This document shows, one piece after another, positions 18,503 to 25,747 of a stretch of 64,000 nucleotides of DNA (positions are counted from its first letter, which is position 1; the number at the start of each line of letters is the position of its first letter). The position numbers and the translations under genes are program-made. Under the pieces are notes generated by a model. That model was not told the origin of the DNA, did not search any database, and saw only the letters and a list, made by a program, of their open reading frames with translations. Source of the DNA: Herbiconiux ginsengi (lineage in GTDB: Bacteria; Actinomycetota; Actinomycetes; Actinomycetales; Microbacteriaceae); NCBI RefSeq assembly GCF_900107435.1, contig NZ_FNPZ01000004.1, positions 248,001-312,000 of the forward strand, written 5' to 3'.

Positions 18503-19996
18503 GTGTCAACACTCAGCGATCTCGTCACCGCCCACGGCCGTTCCACCGAAGCCGACGTCGAGTGGCTGCATCTGCTGGTCAGCGATTGTCAGCTGCTGGC
18601 CGATCTCGCCTTCGCCGACATCGTGCTCTGGGTGCCGACCGTCGACGACACCTTCGTGGCGGTGGCGCATTCGCGCCCCTCCAGTTCGGCGACGCTGTTC
18701 TACCGCGACTTCGTGGGCCAGACCATCAAGCCCGAGTGGCGCAAGCAGGTCACGGATGCGTTCGAGAGCGCGCAGATCGTCGACACCGCGGCTCCGGACT
18801 GGTATGAGGAGACTCCGACCCGCGTGCGCGCGGTGCCGGTGCTCCGCCGGCTCTCCGTCTCCGAGCAGACCACCACCGACCGCCCGATCGCGGTGATCAC
18901 CCGGCACACGAACCTCAGCGAGGCCCGTACGCCGAGCCGCCAGGAGCTCACGTTCAACGAGTGCGCCAACGACCTCTTCTCGATGATCGCGGCGGGCGAC
19001 TTCCCCGATCTCGGCGCCCCCACCGGTCCTCGTCGTGGCGCCCCGCGCGCATCCGACGGCCTGATCCGGCTGGATGTCGACGGCATCGTCACCTTCGCGA
19101 GCCCCAATGGTCTTTCCGCCTTCAATCGCATGGGCTTCGCGGGCGAGCTCGAGGGCCAGTCGCTCGCCGAAGTCACCACGGGGCTCCTCAGCGGCCGCCT
19201 GATCGTCGACGAGTCGCTGCCGCTCGTCGTCACCGGTCGCGCTCCCTGGCGCACCGACATCGAGTCCAAGGGAGTGACGGTCTCGCTGCGCGCGATCCCC
19301 TTGCGCACCCGGGGGCACCGCTTCGGCGCCATCGTGCTGAGCCGTGACGTGACCGAACTGCGCCATCAGGAGCGCGAGCTGATCACGAAAGACGCCACCA
19401 TCCGCGAGATCCACCACCGCGTCAAGAACAACTTGCAGACGGTGGCTTCGCTGCTGCGCATCCAGGCGCGCCGCACGCACTCCGATGAGGCGCGGGATGC
19501 GCTCACCCAGGCCATGCGCCGGGTCGCCGCGATCGCGGTGGTGCACGACACGCTCTCCGAGGGTCTCAACCAGCGCGTCGACTTCGACACGGTCTTCGAC
19601 CGCGTGCTGCTGCTGGTGGCGGAAGTGGCGTCCGCGCACAACACGACCGTGCATCCGAAATCGTCGGGCAGCTTCGGTGTGCTGCCGAGCGAGTACGCGA
19701 CTCCGCTCGCTCTCGCGCTCACCGAGTTGGTGACGAACGCCGTGGAGCACGGCCTCGCCGGTCAGGAGGGTGAGGTGGAGATCGTGGCGACGCGCTCGGA
19801 GGAGACCCTCACGGTGGAGGTGCGCGACAGCGGCACCGGCCTGCCGGAGGGCAAGGTCGGTTCGGGGCTCGGCACACAGATCGTGCGAACCCTCATCCAA
19901 GGCGAACTCGGCGGAACGATCGACTGGCACACGATGGTCGGTTCGGGAACCGTCGTGACGATCGAGATCCCGTTCCGCTGGCTGAAGAAGCCGTAA
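18503..19996 (+). CDS. pdtaS: PdtaS-type sensor histidine kinase (HisKA_2 family)
   Basis: A 497-residue soluble kinase with an N-terminal GAF-like domain (about 1-155), a PAS domain (about 185-290), a HisKA_2 dimerisation domain with IHHRVKNNLQTVASLLRIQ, and an ATPase domain with ALTELVTNAVEHG and DSGTGLPEG. This is the architecture of actinobacterial PdtaS, which phosphorylates PdtaR, an ANTAR-domain regulator that acts on RNA by antitermination. No pdtaR is in this window, so the partner must be elsewhere. It has no membrane segment. The GTG start lies seven bases after TAGGCT, fitting leaderless expression. Confidence 0.88.
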   Translation: MSTLSDLVTAHGRSTEADVEWLHLLVSDCQLLADLAFADIVLWVPTVDDTFVAVAHSRPSSSATLFYRDFVGQTIKPEWRKQVTDAFESAQIVDTAAPDWYEETPTRVRAVPVLRRLSVSEQTTTDRPIAVITRHTNLSEARTPSRQELTFNECANDLFSMIAAGDFPDLGAPTGPRRGAPRASDGLIRLDVDGIVTFASPNGLSAFNRMGFAGELEGQSLAEVTTGLLSGRLIVDESLPLVVTGRAPWRTDIESKGVTVSLRAIPLRTRGHRFGAIVLSRDVTELRHQERELITKDATIREIHHRVKNNLQTVASLLRIQARRTHSDEARDALTQAMRRVAAIAVVHDTLSEGLNQRVDFDTVFDRVLLLVAEVASAHNTTVHPKSSGSFGVLPSEYATPLALALTELVTNAVEHGLAGQEGEVEIVATRSEETLTVEVRDSGTGLPEGKVGSGLGTQIVRTLIQGELGGTIDWHTMVGSGTVVTIEIPFRWLKKP

Positions 19997-20070
19997 CGGG
20001 AGGTTCCGGAGCGCCGCCGGTCTAGGGATCCGGTAGCGCTACGAACGAGAGAACAGTAGCGGGGGAGTGC

Positions 20071-20319
20071 TCAGGAGGCCCGGCGAGCACGAGCGGCACG
20101 CCGCTTCAGCGCACGACGCTCGTCTTCGCTGAGACCGCCCCAGACTCCGGAATCCTGACCGGTCTCCAGTGCGTACTGGAGGCAGACCTCGGTCACGGAG
20201 CATCGAGCGCAGACAGCTTTCGCCTTGTCGATCTGATCCACTGCGGGTCCGGTGTTTCCTACGGGGAAGAAAAGTTCCGGGTCAGCGGTCAGGCAGGCAG
20301 ATTTGTCGCGCCAATCCAT
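20071..20319 (-). CDS. WhiB family iron-sulfur regulator (WhiB1-like)
   Basis: An 82-residue WhiB protein. The four Cys that bind the 4Fe-4S cluster are Cys9, 37, 40 and 46 (C, then CxxCxxxxxC). The GVWGGLSEDERR turn and the basic tail LKRRAARARRA complete the family signature. Size and sequence are closest to WhiB1, which binds sigma-A region 4 and is NO-sensitive. The frame is open far upstream, but the ATG at 20319 gives the canonical N-terminus MDWRDKSAC and follows AAAGGAG by eight bases. It converges on pdtaS. Confidence 0.93.
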   Translation of the reverse strand: MDWRDKSACLTADPELFFPVGNTGPAVDQIDKAKAVCARCSVTEVCLQYALETGQDSGVWGGLSEDERRALKRRAARARRAS

Positions 20320-20424
20320 AGCGGGTGCTCCTTTGGATGCAGGGTGCTTCGATCGAGAGACCGAAGACTTTCGGGTGAAGGTCAATGGCACGGTGGACGC
20401 TGCACCCAAGAGGAGGATGCACCC

Positions 20425-20442
20425 GCTCACGTCACTGTGAGC
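20425..20442. promoter_or_regulatory. 18-bp palindrome between whiB and a divergent gene
   Basis: GCTCAC and GTGAGC form a perfect inverted repeat with a 6-base centre (GCTCAC-N6-GTGAGC). It lies about 105 bases upstream of the whiB start and about 70 upstream of the divergent gene at 20511. The half-sites face the opposite way to a CRP site, so CRP binding is not claimed. It is a candidate operator for an unknown factor. Confidence 0.35.
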
Positions 20443-20510
20443 AACATTGACCTCAAATATGGTCGCATACTGGTATTTGCAAATCAAGGGTTTTCTGATG
20501 GAGTACGGCC

Positions 20511-20960
20511 GTGGGTGACGATACGAACGACAGACCAACTCGCGGTGAACCCGCTTCCTCGGCTCGGCCGGAGCTACCGAAGCGACCGGCCCTGCTCGTG
20601 CTGCTGGCGGTGATCGTCGGGGCCGAGGCCCTCGTGATGGCCGGAGTCGTGCTGTGGCTCCTGGTTGAATTGCTGACCGCCCGGCCGACCTCCTACGAGA
20701 CGGCCGTGGCCATCCTCGTCCTGGCCGCCATCGCGGCGGTGTTCCTGGGTTTCGTGGCGGTGCACACCCTCCGGGCCCGGCCCTGGACCCGTGCTGCCAC
20801 CCTCACCTGGCAGCTGCTGCAGGTGGTCATCGCGATCGGCTGCTTCCAGGGCATGGTGGCGACCCCCACCATCGGCTGGTACCTGCTCCTGCCGGCGGTG
20901 CTCGCTGTTGTGCTGCTGTTCACCCCATCGGTGGTGGCGGCGACCCGTCGCGACGTCTGA
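20511..20960 (+). CDS. Small four-helix membrane protein, unknown function
   Basis: A 149-residue protein with a polar N-terminus (about 1-25) and four hydrophobic segments at about 26-50, 62-85, 96-115 and 120-140. The GTG start at 20511 has a GGAG-type site about eight bases upstream. Similar small proteins are common in Microbacteriaceae, but I recognise no named family or catalytic residue. It is divergent from whiB and converges on the bcp-like gene. Confidence 0.75.
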   Translation: MGDDTNDRPTRGEPASSARPELPKRPALLVLLAVIVGAEALVMAGVVLWLLVELLTARPTSYETAVAILVLAAIAAVFLGFVAVHTLRARPWTRAATLTWQLLQVVIAIGCFQGMVATPTIGWYLLLPAVLAVVLLFTPSVVAATRRDV

Positions 20961-20993
20961 GAACGGCGTCGCGCATCCGGATGCCGCGGCCGG

Positions 20994-21476
20994 TCAGGCG
21001 TCGATCGCGAGCTTCTTGCGGAGCGACGCGACGTGTCCGGTGGCCTTGACGTTGTAGAGCGCCAGGGTCACGACGCCCTCTTCGTCGATCACGAAGGTGG
21101 AACGGAGCACACCGGTGACGTGCTTGCCGTAGAGGTTCTTCTCGCCCCAGGCGCCGTAGAGGTGGTGCACGGCGACATCCGGGTCGGAGAGCAGGGTGAA
21201 GTTGATGGCCTGTTCGTCGACCCATCCGCGGAGCTTGGCCGGAAGGTCGCGTGAGACGCCGAGCACCGTGTAGCCGGCGCTCTTCAGCGAATTCAGGTTG
21301 TCGCGGAAGTCACACGCCTCGGTGGTGCAGCCCGGGGTTCCGGCCTCGGGGTAGAAGTAGAGGATGACGCGTTGGCCGCGGTAATCGGAGAGGGAGCGGG
21401 ATGCGCCGTCCTGGTCGAGAAGGGTGAAATCCGGGGCCGTCTGGCCGGCTTCGATGCGGCCGTTCGCGTCTGTCAT
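20994..21476 (-). CDS. bcp: Thioredoxin-dependent thiol peroxidase (Bcp/PrxQ)
   Basis: A 160-residue peroxiredoxin that reduces hydroperoxides with electrons from thioredoxin. The peroxidatic Cys50 is in FYPEAGTPGCT and a resolving Cys55 is five residues later, the atypical 2-Cys arrangement of PrxQ. The conserved Arg is in GVLRSTFVID. An in-frame ATG 20 codons upstream exists, but the ATG at 21476 gives the usual length and N-terminus; GGAG lies only a few bases before it. It is oriented away from the tRNA-Lys gene. Confidence 0.92.
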   Translation of the reverse strand: MTDANGRIEAGQTAPDFTLLDQDGASRSLSDYRGQRVILYFYPEAGTPGCTTEACDFRDNLNSLKSAGYTVLGVSRDLPAKLRGWVDEQAINFTLLSDPDVAVHHLYGAWGEKNLYGKHVTGVLRSTFVIDEEGVVTLALYNVKATGHVASLRKKLAIDA

Positions 21477-21583
21477 GACTCCAGTATTTCGCATCCGCGG
21501 GCCGGAGGATGCAGCTCGGGAGCGCGGTTCGCGCAAGCCCTGGGGAGCATGCTAATGTTGACGACTGGCTCGCCAAGAGCCGC

Positions 21584-21656
21584 GCACCTCTAGCTCAATC
21601 GGCAGAGCAACTGACTCTTAATCAGTGGGTTCAGGGTTCAAGTCCCTGGGGGTGCA
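21584..21656 (+). tRNA. tRNA-Lys (anticodon CTT)
   Basis: A 73-base cloverleaf. Acceptor GCACCTC/GGGGTGC has one G-T pair, D-arm GCTC/GAGC, anticodon stem ACTGA/TCAGT with loop CTCTTAA giving anticodon CTT, T-arm CAGGG/CCCTG with loop TTCAAGT, discriminator A. The CCA end is not fully encoded. A partial copy of its 3' end lies 2 kb downstream, so it probably served as an integration site. Confidence 0.96.
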
Positions 21657-21712
21657 CCGACACGAGAAGGCTCTCGATCCCGCATGACTGCTGGGATCGG
21701 GGGCCTTTCTCT
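21634..21712 (+). repeat. Left direct repeat: tRNA-Lys 3' end plus terminator (attL-like)
   Basis: This segment aligns with 23697-23776. Both start with GGGTTCAAGTCCCT and continue through the acceptor end, AAGGC, ACTGCTG and ATCGGGGGCC. Overlap with the 3' half of a tRNA gene is the classic form of an attachment site of a tyrosine-integrase element. Confidence 0.65.
21667..21712 (+). terminator. Rho-independent-like terminator of tRNA-Lys
   Basis: AAGGC...CGATCCC (667-681 of this kilobase) pairs with GGGATCG...GCCTT (693-707), allowing a few G-U pairs, with an 11-base loop and a following pyrimidine-rich TTTCTCTCTT. It starts 10 bases after the tRNA. A degraded copy follows the downstream tRNA 3'-end repeat. 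Confidence 0.75.
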
Positions 21713-21891
21713 CTTCTCGGAAAAGTGCGTCTGCCCACACTTTGCCCACAAATGGTCTAGGCGGCGCGAAGGAGAACTACACCAAAGCCCACGGGACCAA
21801 GCCCGGCGGAAGTCTCCAGCAACCACTCTTAGTGGCCGCGAGCTCTCAACCTGAAATACATGGGGGCGTTCACAGGTCTTTCGGGCGAAGA

Positions 21892-21924
21892 GGCAATTGG
21901 CCAACAGGCTGTTGGCCAATTGCC
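21892..21924. repeat. 33-base near-perfect palindrome with 14-bp stem
   Basis: GGCAATTGGCCAAC at 21892-21905 is followed after five bases by its exact inverse at 21911-21924. The arms themselves contain the palindrome TTGGCCAA. It is AT-richer than its surroundings and not next to a stop codon. It may be a recombination or protein-binding site of the remnant island. Confidence 0.55.
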
Positions 21925-22057
21925 GTGGGTCATGACAGTGTGCGCATCTAGCGCAAGCGGATCGAACGTCAACTGCTGTCATGCGCGGCTTCGCGGCTTG
22001 ACGTCAACGGGACTCCCAGTTTTGTCCCGCTCAACAACGCAATGGGTGTCAATAGGG

Positions 22058-22076
22058 TACCGCTTATGGTACGGTA
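22058..22076 (+). promoter_or_regulatory. Inverted repeat in the abiE promoter
   Basis: TACCG (22058-22062) and CGGTA (22072-22076) flank a 9-base centre 20 bases before the AbiEi start codon, in an AT-richer stretch. AbiEi antitoxins are known to repress their own operon by binding inverted repeats, so this is the likely operator. Confidence 0.5.
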
Positions 22077-22095
22077 TTGGCATCGAGGTGATCTG

Positions 22096-22629
22096 ATGGG
22101 CTATCGCCAGGGCTTGTGGGAGATCGCGGCATCCCGCAACGGCGTCGTGACGGTTTCCGAGGCAGACGACGCAGGGGTGCCGTCAGTAGAAGTGCGGAAG
22201 CTTGCAGCTCGGGGCGCGCTTCGCTCGTGCGGACAGGGTGTCTACACGCATCGAGATGTGCCGATAACGCCGTTCACCGAACCCACTGTCGCTGTCGCCC
22301 TCGCTGGGGAGGGCGCATTTCTGCACCGTGAATCCGTGCTGGATCTGCTCGGGCTCGGTCAGTTCAACCCCCCGAAGGTGCGCGTGGGCACGCGCCGCCG
22401 TGTGAGGCGCACTCTGCCGGGCTGGATGGAACTGGAAAGCCGGCGCGACGTGCCCGATGAGGATCTCACTCGCTACGAGGGCATCCTGACGACAACCGCT
22501 CGGCGTGCGCTGGAGGACATGCAGGATCGGATGCCCCATGACCGATGGGAGGTGTTGGTCGACACAGCGCTCAGGCGGGAATTGATCAGCGAGCATGACG
22601 CGACTCTGTGGAAGACGGCGCCGGCATGA
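22096..22629 (+). CDS. AbiEi-like antitoxin / transcriptional regulator
   Basis: A 177-residue protein with an N-terminal winged-helix region (about 1-55: LWEIAASRNGVVTVSEADDAGVP, then VRKLAARGALRSCGQGVYTH) and a C-terminal AbiEi-type domain (AFLHRESVLDLLGLG, ILTTTARRALEDM). In AbiE systems this protein both represses the operon and neutralises the AbiEii nucleotidyltransferase, a type IV arrangement. The frame starts 18 codons earlier, but the ATG at 22096 follows GAGGTG by six bases. The toxin gene overlaps its end by ATGA. Base composition is less GC-rich than the flanking chromosome, consistent with acquisition. Confidence 0.85.
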   Translation: MGYRQGLWEIAASRNGVVTVSEADDAGVPSVEVRKLAARGALRSCGQGVYTHRDVPITPFTEPTVAVALAGEGAFLHRESVLDLLGLGQFNPPKVRVGTRRRVRRTLPGWMELESRRDVPDEDLTRYEGILTTTARRALEDMQDRMPHDRWEVLVDTALRRELISEHDATLWKTAPA

Positions 22630-23558
22630 GCGAAGCGACACCGCCACTGAATGAGACGCAGCTCAATGACCGGCTCGCGAAGGTCGCGGCGGAATTAGGA
22701 ATCCCCGTTGCGCGTGCGCGAGTGATGCTGTGCACGCTGGTCGTGTCGCAGATGCTTCCTGATGCCGTCGCAGTCAAAGGCGGGATGGGTGTGAAGCTGC
22801 GCTTCGGGGAGCGTGGCACACGCGCCACCTCCGATCTCGATGTCTCCACGCGCGTTCGCGGTGAAGAGTTCGAGGAGGCATTTCGCGCTCGTCTGGCCGA
22901 GGGGTGGGGAAGAGTTCCGGCCTCGAAGGGCAAGCTGCGGCGCGACCCGGATGCACCGGATCGAGTCGCGTTCACCGCGACCGTGCGTGCCGTGAAGCTC
23001 CATGATCCGGGGCTCGCCCGACTGGAGTACGTCATGCATCCGTACCGCGTGTCGATATCCTTCCTTGGCAGCGCGTGGGGTGCGCTCGATGTCGAAGTCT
23101 CCGATCCTGAGATTGATCCATACGCGCACACGCGGAGGGAGATCGACGGGGGACTAGTGCACTTCGGCGCCTACTTCAACTTTGGTGAGCTGCGGCCCGT
23201 CGAACTGGTAGAGCTGGAGTACCAGATCGCGCAGAAGATCCATGCCGTCACCGATCCTGCCTACGTGCGGGCGCATGACCTGGTCGACCTTCAACTGCTT
23301 TGGAGCGCCGGTCCCGATCTGCCCAGCCTGAACAGCCTCTGCGTTCGCACGTTCGATTGGCGACGACAGCAGGCTTGGCCCCCGTTTCCGATGCGGCCCA
23401 TGGGCGGGTGGGAGCTTGCCTACTCCGACGCGCGCGCGGAGACCGCGGTCGCCGGCTGGACCCCGGTTCTGCCGGACATCGCTAGTGCACGGGAGTGGCT
23501 GAGCCAGATCATCCACATAATCACGTCCTCGACTGATGGCGTCTCCGAGACAGTGTGA
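22626..23558 (+). CDS. AbiEii-like nucleotidyltransferase toxin
   Basis: A 310-residue protein of the AbiEii/AbiGii nucleotidyltransferase family. The catalytic core is visible as VAVKGGMGVKLRFG (Lys51-Gly52-Gly53) and TSDLDVS (Ser69, Asp70, Asp72), the nucleotide-binding loop and metal-binding acidic pair. A further family block is LEYQIAQKIHAVTDPAYVRAHDLVDLQLL. Members cause growth arrest or phage abortive infection; some modify tRNA 3' ends. The position beside a tRNA gene reflects the integration site, not necessarily the target. The ATG overlaps the antitoxin stop, so production is coupled. Confidence 0.87.
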   Translation: MSEATPPLNETQLNDRLAKVAAELGIPVARARVMLCTLVVSQMLPDAVAVKGGMGVKLRFGERGTRATSDLDVSTRVRGEEFEEAFRARLAEGWGRVPASKGKLRRDPDAPDRVAFTATVRAVKLHDPGLARLEYVMHPYRVSISFLGSAWGALDVEVSDPEIDPYAHTRREIDGGLVHFGAYFNFGELRPVELVELEYQIAQKIHAVTDPAYVRAHDLVDLQLLWSAGPDLPSLNSLCVRTFDWRRQQAWPPFPMRPMGGWELAYSDARAETAVAGWTPVLPDIASAREWLSQIIHIITSSTDGVSETV

Positions 23559-23913
23559 TCTGGCGCTCAGAAATCCGGTAATCCGTGCCCACATTTGGGC
23601 GATAGAGGGCATGATTCAACGATGTCTGTAGGTTCGAAGAACCCCGGAAATACGCGGGACTTGCGGCTTTGTGCCGGCGTTCCTGACCGGGAAAATGGGT
23701 TCAAGTCCCTTGGGGCGCACTTTCACTGGAAGGCCCTTGTCCGGCGTAACTGCTGAATCGGGGGCCGTTCTTCGCTAGGTTCATCCGCCGACACACTGCC
23801 CCGTCGAGGACCTCCTTCGCGCGCTGCCTGACAAGAATTCGCGAGAGCGAAACAGCATCGATGCTCCGCGCGCTCTCCGCACAGACGCAGCCGCATCGCC
23901 TACCCTGGCAGTC
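23559..23913. other. Intergenic region holding the right end of the island
   Basis: About 355 bases without a gene. It contains GGTTCGAAGAACC, a short palindrome near 23630, the attR-like repeat at 23697-23776 and the upstream region of the permease gene. I recognise no RNA gene; the tRNA-like segment lacks acceptor 5', D and anticodon arms. Confidence 0.6.
23697..23776 (+). repeat. Right direct repeat: decayed tRNA-Lys 3' end plus terminator (attR-like)
   Basis: The first 14 bases equal the T-arm segment of the tRNA-Lys gene, followed by a diverged acceptor end and a diverged copy of the terminator. Similarity is not limited to the tRNA, so the copy came from a duplication of the whole 3' region, probably by integration. 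The interval between the two repeats is about 2 kb and holds only the abiE pair. Confidence 0.6.
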
Positions 23914-24963
23914 GTGACCCGTGAGCTGACGACCCGCGTGAGCGGGGCGGTCTCGGGGCGCTCACCTCGATTCGCGATCCGGGGTCTCATCGTCGGAGCG
24001 GTGATCGGGGCGGCCCTGCTTGCGGTGCGAGTCGCCACGTCAGGCTGGGATGCTGCGGGACTGCCCGATCGGGTGCGCGATTTCGCGACGCTCTCCATCA
24101 GTGTGGTCATCGAGTCGCTGCCGTTCGTCTTCCTCGGCATCGTGATCTCCATCGTGGTGCGGTTCTGGGTGCCGGATCGGTGGCTGGTGCGGGTGATGCC
24201 GCGAACGCCCTGGCTGCGCCGCGTCACGATCTCCCTCGTCGGGGTGCTGCTGCCGGTGTGCGAGTGCGGCAACGTGCCGCTCGCCCGGGGGTTCATCATG
24301 AAGGGCTTCAGCGTGCCCGAGGCGATGACGTTCCTGCTCGCAGCGCCGATCCTCAACCCCGTCACCATCATCACGACCTATCAGGCGTTCGGCTGGAACG
24401 ACGGCATCCTGATCGGTCGCATCGCCGGCGGCTTCGTGATCGCGAACCTGGTGGGCTGGTTGTTCAGTCGTCACCCTCAGCCTGAGCTCCTGCTGACGCC
24501 GCGGTTCGAGGTGGCTTGCCGCCTCGAAGCCGCCGAACCGGATGCCGCGCTCGCGCCTGGGGTGAAACTGCGACGCGCGGTCGGGGCCTTCGCAGAGGAG
24601 ACCTCGACCATGCTGCCCGCCTTGATCGTGGGGTCGGCGATCGCCGGGGCCATCCAGGTCGGCCTCTCCCGCGACCTGCTGGTGACTCTCGGCAGCAATC
24701 CGATCTGGTCGGTGCTGGCGTTGATGGTGCTGGCGTTCGTGATTGCGATCTGCTCCAACGTCGACGCGTTCTTCATCCTCGCCTTCGGCTCGACGTTCCT
24801 GCCCGGTGGGATCGTCGCGTTCCTCACGTTCGGGGCGATGGTCGACGTGAAGATGGTCACGTTGATGCGCACCACCTTCACGACCGGGGCGCTCGTGCGC
24901 CTGGTCGCCGTCGTCGCCCTGGCGAGCCTCGCTCTGGGATTCGGGGTGAATCTCCTTGCGTGA
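23914..24963 (+). CDS. Permease of the DUF318/YraQ-SO_0444 family
   Basis: A 349-residue integral membrane protein with about eight hydrophobic segments. The signature LLPVCECGNVPLARGFIMKG and LLAAPILNPVTI identifies the DUF318 permease family, also seen in ArsP. The two Cys of VCEC are conserved in these permeases. Substrates range from organoarsenicals to unknown metals or organics. The GTG start at 23914 is the first of the frame. The downstream TIGR03943-like gene overlaps its stop, and such pairs are a recurrent two-component module, so this is less likely to be ArsP even though an arsenic locus follows 2.3 kb later. Confidence 0.85.
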   Translation: MTRELTTRVSGAVSGRSPRFAIRGLIVGAVIGAALLAVRVATSGWDAAGLPDRVRDFATLSISVVIESLPFVFLGIVISIVVRFWVPDRWLVRVMPRTPWLRRVTISLVGVLLPVCECGNVPLARGFIMKGFSVPEAMTFLLAAPILNPVTIITTYQAFGWNDGILIGRIAGGFVIANLVGWLFSRHPQPELLLTPRFEVACRLEAAEPDAALAPGVKLRRAVGAFAEETSTMLPALIVGSAIAGAIQVGLSRDLLVTLGSNPIWSVLALMVLAFVIAICSNVDAFFILAFGSTFLPGGIVAFLTFGAMVDVKMVTLMRTTFTTGALVRLVAVVALASLALGFGVNLLA

Positions 24964-25747
24964 TCGTCTGCTCTCCCGCTGGCGCGGGATCGTGCTCAGC
25001 CTCGTCGGCGTCGTCGCCATCGTGTGGCTGGCCGTCACCGGGCAGCTCGGGCTCTACATCCATCCGCGCTACGTCGTGTTCACGGTGGTCATGGCGGTGC
25101 TCGCGGGGGTGATCGTGATCGCCGCGTTCGCGCTGTTGCCGAGTGCTCCGGGTGACGACCATGATCACGGGCACGACCATGATCACGACCATGGCCCCGG
25201 GAGTGGCCGGCGCGAGTGGTTCTGGACCGCGGTGACCGCTCTCATCGTGGTGGGAGCCGTGGCTGCACTGCTCGTGCTGCCGCCGGCCACGCTCACCACC
25301 GCGACCGTCGATCAGCGCGACCTCAACGCTTCTGCCGCTCTCACCGACCAGGGCACGGTGGAGGCTCCACCTGCCGATCTCGTGGGCAGCGACACCGACT
25401 CGTTCACGGTCAAGGACTGGGCGTCTTTGCTGCGTCAAGGAGCGGGTGAGGACTATTTCGCCGGAAAGACCGCCACGCTCACGGGGTTCGTGACTCCGGA
25501 CCCGGCAGACCCCGACAACGTGTTCTACGTTGCCCGTTTCGTGGTGACCTGCTGCGCGGTCGACGCCCAGCCGGTCGGGGTTCCCGTCTACCTGCCTGGT
25601 TGGGCGAATCAGTACGCCGTGGACAGCTGGGTGACGGCGACGGGCGGCTTTGGCGCGAATCCCAGCGTCTCGAGCGCCCAGGCGATCGTGTTCGAGCCGA
25701 CGCGGATCGTTCCGATCGACCAGCCTGCGGAGCCCTATGTCTACTGA
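24956..25747 (+). CDS. TIGR03943 family protein, permease partner with His-rich loop
   Basis: A 263-residue protein. Two or three N-terminal membrane helices are followed by a strongly His/Asp-rich stretch (DDHDHGHDHDHDHGPG, about residues 64-79), another helix (about 88-110) and a C-terminal domain with FAGKTATLTGFV and FVVTCCAVDAQPVGVPVYL. This matches the TIGR03943/DUF1980 family that accompanies DUF318 permeases. The His-rich loop looks like a metal ligand array, suggesting zinc or another divalent metal. The start is a TTG at 24956 overlapping the permease stop; a GTG at 24990 is an alternative. Confidence 0.82.
   Translation: MRDRLLSRWRGIVLSLVGVVAIVWLAVTGQLGLYIHPRYVVFTVVMAVLAGVIVIAAFALLPSAPGDDHDHGHDHDHDHGPGSGRREWFWTAVTALIVVGAVAALLVLPPATLTTATVDQRDLNASAALTDQGTVEAPPADLVGSDTDSFTVKDWASLLRQGAGEDYFAGKTATLTGFVTPDPADPDNVFYVARFVVTCCAVDAQPVGVPVYLPGWANQYAVDSWVTATGGFGANPSVSSAQAIVFEPTRIVPIDQPAEPYVY

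Larger units (their letters stand above)
21657..22095. other. Intergenic region downstream of tRNA-Lys
   Basis: About 440 bases without a convincing gene. It contains the tRNA terminator, a 14-bp perfect hairpin at 21892-21924, an ACGTCAA/TTGACGT inverted repeat around 21968-22007, and the abiE promoter. Minus-strand codons just after the tRNA include WAKCGQ, reminiscent of tails of tRNA-targeting integrases. No catalytic domain follows, so this is at most a remnant. Confidence 0.45.

Noticed and set aside
20425-20442. CRP/GlxR binding site
   Set aside because: The half-sites are in reverse orientation (TCAC-N6-GTGA instead of GTGA-N6-TCAC).
21638-21982. Integrase gene remnant on the minus strand after tRNA-Lys
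   Set aside because: Apart from a short WAKCGQ-like tail there is no catalytic Arg-His-Arg-Tyr region; the frame is probably chance.
23697-23722. Second tRNA-Lys gene
   Set aside because: Only the T-loop and a diverged acceptor end are present, so it is a partial duplicate and not a functional tRNA.
23914-24963. ArsP organoarsenical efflux permease of the nearby arsenic locus
   Set aside because: The TIGR03943 partner and the separate operon point to the other DUF318 subgroup; no ArsR site was seen before it.
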